The notes under the pieces: generated by a model | Databases searched by the model: none | What the model saw: only the letters and a program-made list of their open reading frames with translations | What the model was told of the DNA's origin: nothing | Part shown: positions 1 to 8,513 of the stretch, in pieces | Layout of the letters: each line of letters starts with the position of its first letter | Position numbering within the stretch: the first letter of the stretch is position 1 | Program-made: the position numbers and the translations under genes | NCBI RefSeq assembly: GCF_003725795.1 | Contig: NZ_RBEE01000012.1 | Span: forward strand, 62,001 to 126,000 | Reading direction: 5' to 3' | Length of the DNA: 64,000 bases | Source of the DNA: Pedobacter jejuensis | GTDB taxonomy: Bacteria > Bacteroidota > Bacteroidia > Sphingobacteriales > Sphingobacteriaceae

Positions 1-103
1 TTATGTTTTACAGAAGCCATTCAGCCTCAACCTTACCAAACCAATATTTGCAGATAGCGTTTTATATTTTATTTATTAATCGTATATCTATTAATCTATT
101 CCT

Positions 104-505
104 TTAAATCCCTAAAGCATTTGAAACTTTAGTAAGAAGTTCAATTGCTGGTGAGTTAGAAAAGCATTGTTTACAACTAGTAAACATCATCATACAGTCT
201 GTAAAATCTGTAAGCATGTGAAATAAAAGTCCTGCACCAATAATATTGAACGGTTTACGAAAAAACAGCAATATCACATAAATAATCATTGCATAGCATG
301 TATGTAAAGGATGAAAATTTATACTGCATCTATTTGCTTGGAAAACTGAATTTGAAACCAGATGGTCTAAATCAACCAACATGGTAGCAATTAGTATTAA
401 ATAAACTTTCTTCCAATCCTTTCTAAAAAACCCATAAGCGATAAAAAATGGAAATCCAAAATGCAAAAAATAGTGTATAAATGTTTGCATATTATTTATT
501 CTCAA
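104..505 (-). CDS. DUF6122-like small membrane protein
   Basis: This 133-residue protein is strongly hydrophobic with about four membrane segments and has an LDHLVSN motif near residue 46, a HPLHTCY motif near residue 65 and an FHMLTDFTDC motif near residue 95. The spaced His and Asp residues at membrane edges resemble the DUF6122 / YdjM-like (DUF457) membrane proteins of Bacteroidota, some of which are called membrane-bound metal hydrolases, but no activity is established. The start is uncertain: Met6 (position 490) is as good as Met1. It stands alone downstream of the GH3-like gene with an 88-bp gap, so co-transcription is possible but not shown. Confidence 0.75.
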   Translation of the reverse strand: MRINNMQTFIHYFLHFGFPFFIAYGFFRKDWKKVYLILIATMLVDLDHLVSNSVFQANRCSINFHPLHTCYAMIIYVILLFFRKPFNIIGAGLLFHMLTDFTDCMMMFTSCKQCFSNSPAIELLTKVSNALGI

Positions 506-593
506 ATATTTTCCAAATCGTTTATATGCTGCGATTAATTATCGTTTTTAAGTTGCTTCAGGGAATCATGCAAACAATATAACAATAAATCAA

Positions 594-2093
594 TCAAACA
601 ATATAATCTCCTAACCTATCTGCCAATTTCCTATCATTACTTAACCTTGGCACCTTATTTTGCCCACCTAGTTTCCCCTCACTTTTCATGTAATTAACAA
701 AAGCATCTTTTTGCAAAGTACGGATAATAAGCGGTTGTAAAATGCCACCTTTTATCAAATCAAAATAGTAAATATTCTTCTTTTGCAATGCTAAATCAAC
801 CTTTTTGCTAAATGCATCCATATCTTCAGGTGGCGATGAAAATTCTACAAACCATTCATGGTAAGGTAATTTTTCTTGAAGCGGATTAACCTGAGGTGCA
901 ACTGTAAATTCCGTAATCTTTACACCTTCTTCATTAGCAACAGTTAGAAGTGCGTGCTCCACTTCTTCTCCAATAACATGTTCTCCAAAAGCAGAAATAA
1001 AGTGTTTAATTCTGCCGGTTACTACAATTTTATACGGATTTTTTGAGGTGAATTTTATGGTATCGCCAATGCTGTAACCCCATAGGCCTGCATTAGTGTT
1101 TAGTATCAGTACGTAATTCACATTTAATTCTACCTCTGCTAATGATAACCGAATAGGGTTTTCATTGTGGTATTCATCAGCCGGAATGAACTCGTAAAAA
1201 ATCCCCGCATTTGCCAGTAGCAAAAGTCCTTTATCTTTTTGTGAATCCTGATAAGCAATGAATCCTTCTGAAGCGGGATAAGTCTCAATAGAATCGATTT
1301 TCTTGCCAATACTTTGCTCAATTTTCGCCCTGTATGGTTCAAAATTTACACCACCGTAAATAAATAAATTAAAGTTTTTAAAGATTTCGGCAATCTTCTT
1401 TCCTCCAGATTTTTCTGATAGTTTATCAAAATACATCTGCACCCAGGGTGGAATACCAGAAATTAATGTCATGTCTTGATGAATCGTTTCCTCAACTATT
1501 GCATCAACTTTTTCTTCCCAATCATCAATAATGTTTGTTTGGTAAGATGGCAATCTATTTTTTTGAAGATAGTTGGGTACGTGGTGTGCAACAATGCCAG
1601 ACAACCGCCCTACATTAATTCCATTTTTAGTATTTAAAACTGGGCTTCCCTGTAAAAAAATCATTTTCCCGTTTACGAAATCGGCTTTACCGGTTTCGTT
1701 TATATAAGTTAAGATTGCATTTCGGGCAGCTTTAATATGCTCTGGCATCGATTCTTTCGAGAGTGGAATGTATTTTACACCCGACGTTGTACCAGAGGTT
1801 TTAGCAAAATACAACGGTTTTCCTTTCCAAAGTACATCAGCCTCGCCTGCAACAACTCTATCTACATAAGGCTTTAATCCTTCGTAATCCTGAACAGGAA
1901 CATGCTTTTTAAAATCCGAATAATTTCTTATCTCTGAAAAATGATGGTCTTTTCCAAATGCGGTTTGCGCTGCATCATTAACAAGTTTTAAAAGAATTTT
2001 TTGCTGCGCCGCAACGGCATTATTCTTCCACTTGCTTATCTGCCAAACAGCAAAGGCAGCAAAAGGTTTACTTAATATAGCTTTTAAACCCAT
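594..2093 (-). CDS. GH3-family acyl-adenylate-forming enzyme
   Basis: The 499-residue product is a full-length GH3 auxin-responsive-promoter-family protein. The P-loop-like ATP-binding motif of the family is visible as KTSGTTSGVKYIPLS near residue 98, and IYGGVNFEPY and the C-terminal ITEFTV region also fit. Plant GH3 enzymes conjugate acyl acids to amino acids through an acyl-adenylate; the bacterial members are common in Bacteroidota but their substrates are unknown, so only the adenylation chemistry can be inferred. It follows the 2204-2992 membrane protein on the same strand with a 110-bp gap. Family assignment is firm, function is not. Confidence 0.88.
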   Translation of the reverse strand: MGLKAILSKPFAAFAVWQISKWKNNAVAAQQKILLKLVNDAAQTAFGKDHHFSEIRNYSDFKKHVPVQDYEGLKPYVDRVVAGEADVLWKGKPLYFAKTSGTTSGVKYIPLSKESMPEHIKAARNAILTYINETGKADFVNGKMIFLQGSPVLNTKNGINVGRLSGIVAHHVPNYLQKNRLPSYQTNIIDDWEEKVDAIVEETIHQDMTLISGIPPWVQMYFDKLSEKSGGKKIAEIFKNFNLFIYGGVNFEPYRAKIEQSIGKKIDSIETYPASEGFIAYQDSQKDKGLLLLANAGIFYEFIPADEYHNENPIRLSLAEVELNVNYVLILNTNAGLWGYSIGDTIKFTSKNPYKIVVTGRIKHFISAFGEHVIGEEVEHALLTVANEEGVKITEFTVAPQVNPLQEKLPYHEWFVEFSSPPEDMDAFSKKVDLALQKKNIYYFDLIKGGILQPLIIRTLQKDAFVNYMKSEGKLGGQNKVPRLSNDRKLADRLGDYIV

Positions 2094-2203
2094 AAATAAA
2101 TCCCTAAAGGATTTTTTCCTTTCTAATGTTAATGTTTAATTCTTTATTTATTGGATGCATAATATTAAACAATGTTTGAAATCCATTTTAAGCGTTTAAG
2201 CTG

Positions 2204-2992
2204 TTAAACGATATTATGCAAGATATCAGGATGTTCGTCTCCTTGATATTCCCCAGAAATTTTACGATAAGCTACGGTTAAAGCAACGCTTGATAATGGT
2301 ACGATAATAAAAGAGCTCAAAATATTTACAATAAATGCAACTATAGGCCATTGCAAATAGTTTAGCAAAAGATAAATTAGATAACCACCACCCAAAATAA
2401 CCAAAAGCAATAAAATTTTTGTGAAATTTCCTTTAGTGGTTGCTAAGCTTAACTTTATGGATTCAAAAGGCTTGCTATTTTTATCGATGATAAAGAACGG
2501 GAAAAAAGAAATCCTAAGCCAAGTGATGAAAATTGCAATAATACCAACTGAAATGGCAACATTTTTAACAATTGTAACATCCAATCCTGTGTAAATCAGC
2601 GGAAACGCTATAAGTATTACAACTAGGTAAACGCCGAAAATACATCCAACAAAATATAGCGTTGCTATTAAGAAGCGAATAATTTGTTGTCTGGTTGGTA
2701 AAGTATCTACAATTTTAACATCGTTTAATTCATCATCCATCAAATGAAAAATGTATTTAAATAGCGAAAGATTTATCGTGAAATAAAGCATGATAAAAAT
2801 AAACACCATTGCAATGCTTAGAAACTTGCTAACATCTTTAATAAAAAAAGCCATTAAACTTGATGCGCTTGCTGTAATAAACATTAAAAAACACAGCGTA
2901 GCTATGGAGAAATAATGTTTTTTAGTGATGTTCCAGGCTTTCTGGATTACATCGTTAACCGCAAATGTGCTTTCTTTTAAATAGTTTATCAT
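2204..2992 (-). CDS. Polytopic membrane protein of unknown function
   Basis: A 262-residue integral membrane protein with about six hydrophobic segments (roughly residues 28-50, 57-80, 107-135, 140-165, 190-212 and 216-240) and few charged residues between them. No catalytic motif is recognisable; the shape resembles the DUF4013 / glycerophosphodiesterase-membrane-domain type of six-helix proteins, but I do not assign it. Its ATG overlaps the TGA of the upstream glycosyltransferase by four bases (ATGA), which implies translational coupling and suggests that the two act together, perhaps in export or modification of a glycan or glycolipid. Confidence 0.8.
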   Translation of the reverse strand: MINYLKESTFAVNDVIQKAWNITKKHYFSIATLCFLMFITASASSLMAFFIKDVSKFLSIAMVFIFIMLYFTINLSLFKYIFHLMDDELNDVKIVDTLPTRQQIIRFLIATLYFVGCIFGVYLVVILIAFPLIYTGLDVTIVKNVAISVGIIAIFITWLRISFFPFFIIDKNSKPFESIKLSLATTKGNFTKILLLLVILGGGYLIYLLLNYLQWPIVAFIVNILSSFIIVPLSSVALTVAYRKISGEYQGDEHPDILHNIV

Positions 2993-3957
2993 TGTTGCTT
3001 AAATACCACTCTTTTAAATAAATCCTGTATAAAACCTAAACCATAAGCGGTTAGTTGGATAAATGAAGAAATAATGCTCAAAAATGCAACTTTTATAGAT
3101 TTATTTACCGCCCATGAATGAAAAAATATTAACAAAAAGAACAATAACAATATAAAATTACCAACAATAGCCAAAGGTTGATAAAATATATTGCAAAGTA
3201 TTGTACAGATAAAGCCAATTGTAAATACGGCAGGAAAGAAATGTACCAGCTTTAATTCTTTTGGAAAGTGTTTGTAAATGTTAACTCTTGCCCGACCGAA
3301 GAAATGAAGTTGCTTGTAAAACTGACTAAAACTCGTACGCCTTTTGTGGTAAACTTTTGCTTCGGGAATTAAACCAATTCTAAAACCACTTTCGTGAATA
3401 CGTATGCTGTATTCGATATCCTCTCCTAATCTGGTTAAGATGAAACCACCAACTTTTTCCCAAACCTCACGGGAAACACCCATATTAAAACTACGTGGAT
3501 GAAACTGACCAACATGTTTTTTATTACCTCGAATTCCTCCAGTTGTAAATGGAGAAGTCATGGCGTAACTAATCGCCTTTTGAACAGGTGTAAAACTTTC
3601 ATGTGCAGCGTCAGGACCACCGTAAGCGTCTAAATCATGTTCGTAAAGATAATTTTTAACAATTTCTAAGTAATCTGCAGGTATTAAACAATCAGAATCA
3701 AAAATTACAAAATAATCTCCTTTAGCTCTTTCAAAACCATAATTTCGAGTAAAACCTTGCCCTTCATTTGGTTTGTAGAAGTATTTTATATCAAGTTTAT
3801 TTGAATAACTTTCTACTATCGATTTAGCATTATCTGTAGAACCATCTTCTATAACCAATACTTCAAACTGTAAATACGTTTGCTTTGTTAAGGTGAATAA
3901 GAGCTCATCAATTTCTTGCGGGCGATTGTAAAGCGGAATTATTATGGAGAAAAACAT
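2989..3957 (-). CDS. GT2 family glycosyltransferase with C-terminal membrane anchor
   Basis: The 322-residue protein begins with a classic GT-A fold: SIIIPLYNRP at residue 4, EDGSTDN near residue 37, and the metal-binding DSD near residue 87. The acceptor-side GEDIEYSIRI motif (the ED acid/base motif) lies near residue 178. Two hydrophobic segments after residue 240 should anchor it in the inner membrane with the catalytic domain in the cytoplasm. The sugar donor cannot be read from sequence. Its stop overlaps the start of the following six-helix membrane protein, and another GT2 gene lies 68 bp upstream, so a short surface-glycan or glycolipid cluster is likely. Confidence 0.9.
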   Translation of the reverse strand: MFFSIIIPLYNRPQEIDELLFTLTKQTYLQFEVLVIEDGSTDNAKSIVESYSNKLDIKYFYKPNEGQGFTRNYGFERAKGDYFVIFDSDCLIPADYLEIVKNYLYEHDLDAYGGPDAAHESFTPVQKAISYAMTSPFTTGGIRGNKKHVGQFHPRSFNMGVSREVWEKVGGFILTRLGEDIEYSIRIHESGFRIGLIPEAKVYHKRRTSFSQFYKQLHFFGRARVNIYKHFPKELKLVHFFPAVFTIGFICTILCNIFYQPLAIVGNFILLLFFLLIFFHSWAVNKSIKVAFLSIISSFIQLTAYGLGFIQDLFKRVVFKQQ

Positions 3958-4025
3958 GGCTTGGAGCTGAAAGCGGAAAGACTAAAGACCAAAGCGCTTT
4001 TTGCTTTAAGCTTTAATCTTTAAGC

Positions 4026-4979
4026 TTATTTAAGTTCTTTTTCGATTAAATACTGATTTCTTTCTGGTGCGTTACGTGTAACTAATTCGGCAACAAAACC
4101 TGTTAAAAACATTTGCGAACCAACCACAATGGCAACTAAAGCGATGTAAAACAAAGGCTGATCTGTGATTTCTCTTTTGTAAGGGATGTGTGCTGCGATA
4201 TGATAGAGCTTAACGCCAATCATCCACAAGGCCATAAAAGTTCCGATTAAAAAACTTAAAACCCCTAATGAACCAAAAAAGTGCATTGGTCGTTTACCAA
4301 ATTTACCCACAAAAAATATAGAAAGTAAATCTAAAAAGCCATTTATAAACCTACTAAAGCCAAATTTTGTGGTGCCATACTTACGAGCTCTATGCTCTAC
4401 AACCTGTTCTTCAATTTTAGTAAAACCAGCCCATTTTGCAATTACAGGAATATAACGATGCATTTCACCATAAACCTCTATTGTTTTAACCACATCGCTT
4501 CTGTAAGCTTTTAATCCACAATTGAAATCATTTAATTCGATTCCGCTCATTTTTCGGGTTGCAGCATTAAATAATTTTGTAGGTATAGTTTTGGTAATTG
4601 GGTCGTAACGTTTCTTTTTCCAGCCAGAAATTAAATCAAGCTTTTCCTCTTTAATACGACGGTATAATTCAGGTATTTCGTCAGGACTGTCTTGTAAATC
4701 GGCATCCATGGTAATGATAACATCGCCCTGAGTGACCTCGAAACCAACATTTAACGCTGCAGATTTACCGTAATTTCTTCTGAATTTAATGCCTTTAATA
4801 GCATCATTTTGAAGCTTTAAAGATTCAATAACCGTCCAGGAGTTATCCGTACTGCCATCATCAACCAAAACAATTTCATAGCTGAAGTTATGCTCTGCCA
4901 TTACTTTCGCAATCCATGCGGTTAATTCTGGCAATGATTCATCTTCATTAAATAAAGGTACTACAACTGATATATCCAT
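4026..4979 (-). CDS. Polyprenyl-phosphate glycosyltransferase (GtrB/DPM1-like GT2)
   Basis: At 317 residues with an N-terminal GT2 domain followed by two membrane helices (about residues 233-258 and 272-300), this is the size and architecture of GtrB/ArnC-type transferases. DVSVVVPLFNE-like start, DDGSTDNSW near residue 40 and MDADLQDSPDEIPEL near residue 90 are hallmarks of enzymes that move a sugar from a nucleotide donor to undecaprenyl or dolichyl phosphate. The lipid-linked sugar would serve a later periplasmic transfer. It lies downstream of the zeta-kinase pair after a gap of about 150 bp. The lipid acceptor is inferred from family architecture; the sugar is unknown. Confidence 0.88.
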   Translation of the reverse strand: MDISVVVPLFNEDESLPELTAWIAKVMAEHNFSYEIVLVDDGSTDNSWTVIESLKLQNDAIKGIKFRRNYGKSAALNVGFEVTQGDVIITMDADLQDSPDEIPELYRRIKEEKLDLISGWKKKRYDPITKTIPTKLFNAATRKMSGIELNDFNCGLKAYRSDVVKTIEVYGEMHRYIPVIAKWAGFTKIEEQVVEHRARKYGTTKFGFSRFINGFLDLLSIFFVGKFGKRPMHFFGSLGVLSFLIGTFMALWMIGVKLYHIAAHIPYKREITDQPLFYIALVAIVVGSQMFLTGFVAELVTRNAPERNQYLIEKELK

Positions 4980-5132
4980 TTATGAGTATCAAGATTTGAG
5001 TATTGAGATTAGTATCGAGATTCAAGCATCAATACCAAATTACATCTGCTTTTAAATTAAAACGTGCAAATTTCATCAAATTAAATGATAAAACTTGCAC
5101 GTTCGAAATATTTGTAAGGTATTAGTTTTTAC

Positions 5133-5288
5133 TTAAAGTTTTATGTTTTTAGCTAGCACCTTAATAATTTTTCCCTCATCAGAAAAAACCAAGATTCCAT
5201 CGTTTTTAGCTTTATAAGCTACTAGCTTTTTGAATGTTAATTTTAAGCCTGCACGTATTTTTTCGCGAAGTTCAGTATTATCTATCAT
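5133..5288 (-). CDS. Small ORF overlapping the zeta-like kinase gene; candidate partner
   Basis: An uninterrupted 51-codon ORF starts at 5288 inside the last codons of the zeta-like gene (11-base overlap, different frame) and ends with TAA at 5133-5135. The product begins MIDNTELREK and has a pattern of short amphipathic helices followed by a VFSDEGKIIKV beta-like segment. I recall similar small proteins directly downstream of zeta-type kinases in other bacteria, which is why I call it real rather than chance. It could be an antitoxin or accessory subunit; the order toxin-then-partner is the reverse of classical epsilon/zeta. Function is inferred from position only. Confidence 0.6.
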   Translation of the reverse strand: MIDNTELREKIRAGLKLTFKKLVAYKAKNDGILVFSDEGKIIKVLAKNIKL

Positions 5289-5853
5289 TTGCTATAAGAT
5301 TAAATTTTTTCCATTCAACTTGATCAAAGATAGTAATTTCATCATTTAAATTACCTTCAGCAACAAATTGCAAATTTTCTTTTGAGTTGTTAATTAATAA
5401 CCAATAGTTTGAAATAGAGCTAAAATCTTTTAGATTCCTTATTCCTTTAAAATATCTTCGTTCTATAACATCAGTAGGAATATTGTGCCCACCTTCAGCA
5501 ACTCTGGTTTTAACGCGTTCTATTGCCAGTTTCACATCATCCAACCAAAAAAACAAGAGCGTTACCTGATAACCTAATTCTTTCGCTCTTTTTATTGTTT
5601 GCAAGTAAGATTTTGTAGTTAGCGTTGTTTCTATAGCAAAATCCAAATTTCTACTTAATAACTCTTCAATTCTGTTTACCATAATTTTGCCGGCCTGGAT
5701 TGCTACACTTTCCGGTTTAAAAGGTGATAATCCGCGGGCAATTTCATCTGCGTTTACGAATTCTTTGCAATTTAACATTTCCGGTAACACCGTAAATGAT
5801 GCAGTTGTTTTTCCTGCACCATTACATCCGGAAATGATATACAAGCTTGGCAT
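5278..5853 (-). CDS. Zeta-toxin-like P-loop kinase
   Basis: This 191-residue protein has a Walker A motif GCNGAGKTT (residues 9-17, Lys15), a NADEIARGL segment near residue 35 and an IETTL motif near residue 74, the layout of zeta-toxin/AAA-type small-molecule kinases. Classical zeta toxins phosphorylate UDP-N-acetylglucosamine and block wall synthesis; chromosomal relatives such as this may have other roles. Arg-rich segments (IERVKTRV and ERRYFKGIRN) near residues 110-140 would form the lid. The overlapping 51-codon ORF downstream is a candidate partner. It sits between a DUF4199 gene and a glycosyltransferase gene, in an otherwise housekeeping cluster. Confidence 0.8.
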   Translation of the reverse strand: MPSLYIISGCNGAGKTTASFTVLPEMLNCKEFVNADEIARGLSPFKPESVAIQAGKIMVNRIEELLSRNLDFAIETTLTTKSYLQTIKRAKELGYQVTLLFFWLDDVKLAIERVKTRVAEGGHNIPTDVIERRYFKGIRNLKDFSSISNYWLLINNSKENLQFVAEGNLNDEITIFDQVEWKKFNLIANDR

Positions 5854-5917
5854 GCAGATTTATTATTAAAAAAAAACTTGAAGGGGTTTAATTAACAAAC
5901 TATTTTGTGATAACAGT

Positions 5918-6454
5918 TTAAAATGAACGTTCCTTTTTTAGAATTGCGGCGGTGATTAAACTAATTACTAATCCAAATAATGTATATGTTATTGCAGAGC
6001 CAAAAGCTATCATGTATATCATATATTTACTCATCATCTCTATCCCTTTTACCGCTTGTTCATTATCCCCTGCGGCTTTCATTTGTGCATCAAGAATATC
6101 TTGTAATGCGCCTTTATCAACGATTCCGTAATAAAGCATCATTAATAAACCAATAAATAAACCTGAATAGGCAGCAACCTTAAAACCTGTAGAGAATGCT
6201 CTGCCATAAGTTATAAACCCTCCTAAATCCTGCTTGTGTTTATTTTGAGCGTAGTAAATTGCTAAAATGAAAGTTCCATAGGATAATATTACGGATATGC
6301 TCTTTTGCCAGATGGGTGTCTCTTCTATTTGCGCACTCATCCCTAAAAGATTCATCACAAATATTAAAGCAAAAGTATAAAGTGCAAAGGTTATTGCAAC
6401 TTGAAAAGCTAAAGCATTAGGCTTTTTTTGCTCTTGTAAAATTTCTTGTTCCAT
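5918..6454 (-). CDS. DUF4199 family membrane protein
   Basis: A 178-residue protein with four membrane segments (about residues 17-39, 49-67, 87-110 and 143-170), matching the length and spacing of the Bacteroidota DUF4199 family. The GRAFSTGFKVAAYSG segment between helices two and three is the family's most recognisable stretch. No function is known. It starts eight bases after the stop of the acidic protein gene at 6463-7131, so the two are probably one transcript. DUF4199 genes often lie next to GT2 and dihydroorotase genes in this phylum, as here. Confidence 0.82.
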   Translation of the reverse strand: MEQEILQEQKKPNALAFQVAITFALYTFALIFVMNLLGMSAQIEETPIWQKSISVILSYGTFILAIYYAQNKHKQDLGGFITYGRAFSTGFKVAAYSGLFIGLLMMLYYGIVDKGALQDILDAQMKAAGDNEQAVKGIEMMSKYMIYMIAFGSAITYTLFGLVISLITAAILKKERSF

Positions 6455-6462
6455 GTTTAGTT

Positions 6463-7131
6463 TTAGTTATTTATTGTAGTTATCAATATATAAGTAGCAG
6501 AATCGAATGATTTGTTACGGCTAAACTGAATTAATTCTTTTGAAGTTTCGGCACTTCCCTCCGTATCCAGGAAAAATGCCATAAACGGAACGAATAAATC
6601 TTTCATTTCTTCGCTGATATTTAAAGTTGGGGCGGCTTTACAAATTTCTTCTACACCACCCTCAGCCAATTGCTGGTTGCTTATTAATTCTTCATAAATT
6701 TCAAACTCATCTTGAAACTCATCATCTTCCACCAATAAAAATTCCTTTAAGAAATCGCCCAATTCGGGGTCTAAATCTTCATCCTTACATTCTTTAATAT
6801 AAAGTAGCAAGTTTAATAATTCTGTTCCCCTGTCAATTGTTTCTTCTTCAATATTTGCCCATTCATCACTTTCTAAATAATCTTCTTCTAGTTTTTGAAC
6901 ATCGCTACTGAAGAAATTTACCATCAGTAAATCGAAGAAAATTTCTCTTAACTCTTCAAACTTTGGATGCGAATCAAAAACTGCATCGAAAGCAGTGGCC
7001 TTGTCTAAAAAATTTGCGTCCAATTCAAAGGCAGCAAATAACTCAGTTTCAAAACCCTCAACATTGATGTCTGAAACTTCAGCGTATTTATTAATCGATG
7101 CGCTAAGCGCTTTTTTTACTCTATTATCCAT
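6463..7131 (-). CDS. Acidic protein of unknown function
   Basis: I do not recognise this 222-residue protein. It has no signal peptide or membrane segment, is rich in Glu and Asp (for example EEDYLESDEWANIEEE near residue 82), has only two cysteines, and reads as an all-helical soluble protein, perhaps of repeat or adaptor type. Codon use and length suggest a real gene. It is eight bases upstream of the DUF4199 gene and 125 bp downstream of dihydroorotase on the same strand, in a spacer of simple AT-rich repeats of the kind GAGCAAAGATAAAT. Confidence 0.65.
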   Translation of the reverse strand: MDNRVKKALSASINKYAEVSDINVEGFETELFAAFELDANFLDKATAFDAVFDSHPKFEELREIFFDLLMVNFFSSDVQKLEEDYLESDEWANIEEETIDRGTELLNLLLYIKECKDEDLDPELGDFLKEFLLVEDDEFQDEFEIYEELISNQQLAEGGVEEICKAAPTLNISEEMKDLFVPFMAFFLDTEGSAETSKELIQFSRNKSFDSATYILITTINN

Positions 7132-7256
7132 ATTTTAAAATTTAAATGAGCAAAGATAAATGAGCAAAGATGAAAGAACTTAAACCCAAATTTATCTCCA
7201 ATCTTTAATAATTAGCTTTTTATATAATACGTTCTTTACTCCTTAATCCTTGTTCT

Positions 7257-8513
7257 TTAGTCCCTGAAGTATTGATTATTATTGTAAACCAGCGTAACTT
7301 TTCCGGTAAGTTCTTTCCCTAATAATGGACTATTTGATGATTTTGAATGATTGCTATCCGAATTGTATATCCATTTTGTATCTGCTGAGAATATAGTAAA
7401 ATTAGCTGCTTGTCCTTCCTCAATCACCGGAATAATTAAATTTAGCAATTTCCTTGGGTTGACGCTTAATTTTTCTGCAATAAGATTGGCATCTAAACCT
7501 GCTTTTAACAATAATGGAAGTACTGTTTGTAGCGCAATAATGCCGTAGTGTGCAATTTCAAACTCCACATTTTTAAATTCAATTTCTTCGGGACGATGTT
7601 GCGAAGTAATGGCATCAATTGTTCCATCTTTTAGGCCGGCAATTAAAGCTTTTACATCCGTTTTACCACGTAAAGGGGGTTTAACTTTGTAATTGCTGTC
7701 AAAATCTACTAGCAAATCTTCTGTAAAAACCAAATGGTGCGCCGTAACATCACATGAAATTTGGACACCATCCTTTTTAGCTTTGCGGATTAGTGCAACT
7801 GAACCAGCTGTAGAAATATTACTGATGTGAATTTTAGTTTCATTGTATTGCGCCAGAAAAATATCTCGGGCGATATGCATTTCTTCGGCCAAGGCTGGTA
7901 AACCTTTCATTCCTAAAAGAACAGAATTTTTACTCTCATTGATTTGAGATTTTCCTGCAATGGATTTATTTTCTGGATAAACCATCAACAATGCATCAAA
8001 TCCTTTTGCGTATTGCAAAGCACGACTCATAAAGCCATCATCCTGCAAAGCCCGGTCGCCATCTGAAAAAGCCACCGCCCCCGCTTGTTGCATATCAAAT
8101 AATTCGGCAAGTTCTTTCGCCTCTCTATTTTGGCTAATGGCACCAACCGGATAAACATCAACTAAATTATTTTTAGCCTTATTGATGATGTATTCTACCT
8201 GCGATTTAGATTGAACCACTGGATTTGCCTGCGGTAAAAGTGCCAATCCGGTAAAACCACCAGCTTTTGCGGTTTTGGTTAAAGTGAAAATATCTTCCTT
8301 GGTTTCGTAACCTGGGTCGCCAGCTACGCAATTTAAATCGAAAAAACCTGGCGTTAAGAAAGCACCTGTTGCATCAAAAACCGTTTCATCTTTTTCGGCG
8401 GTTAATTTACCCAGGCTATTAATTATTCCATCAACTACCCTAACATCGCATTGTTGATGGTTAAATTTACTTTGCGGGTCGGCAATAGTTACGTTCTTAA
8501 CAAGGAGATTCAT
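7257..8513 (-). CDS. pyrC: Dihydroorotase-family protein, probably catalytically inactive
   Basis: The 418-residue protein aligns with type I dihydroorotases end to end: an N-terminal small beta domain, TPGFFDL at residue 54, HISNISTAGSVALI near residue 230, DVTAHHLVF near residue 256 and a C-terminal composite domain. However, the metal-binding DxHxHxRxPG motif is changed to DLNCVAGDPG (residues 59-68), so both His ligands are replaced by Asn61 and Val63. The DHAPH motif carrying the metal-binding Asp is also altered, to SQHRPEE. It may be a pseudo-dihydroorotase supporting aspartate transcarbamoylase, as in some other bacteria. Its start overlaps the batA-type gene by four bases. Confidence 0.85.
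   Translation of the reverse strand: MNLLVKNVTIADPQSKFNHQQCDVRVVDGIINSLGKLTAEKDETVFDATGAFLTPGFFDLNCVAGDPGYETKEDIFTLTKTAKAGGFTGLALLPQANPVVQSKSQVEYIINKAKNNLVDVYPVGAISQNREAKELAELFDMQQAGAVAFSDGDRALQDDGFMSRALQYAKGFDALLMVYPENKSIAGKSQINESKNSVLLGMKGLPALAEEMHIARDIFLAQYNETKIHISNISTAGSVALIRKAKKDGVQISCDVTAHHLVFTEDLLVDFDSNYKVKPPLRGKTDVKALIAGLKDGTIDAITSQHRPEEIEFKNVEFEIAHYGIIALQTVLPLLLKAGLDANLIAEKLSVNPRKLLNLIIPVIEEGQAANFTIFSADTKWIYNSDSNHSKSSNSPLLGKELTGKVTLVYNNNQYFRD

Noticed and set aside
1..80. End of a gene entering from the left
   Set aside because: Two plus-strand frames are open for 18-25 codons from base 1, but neither shows a recognisable C-terminus, so nothing is called.
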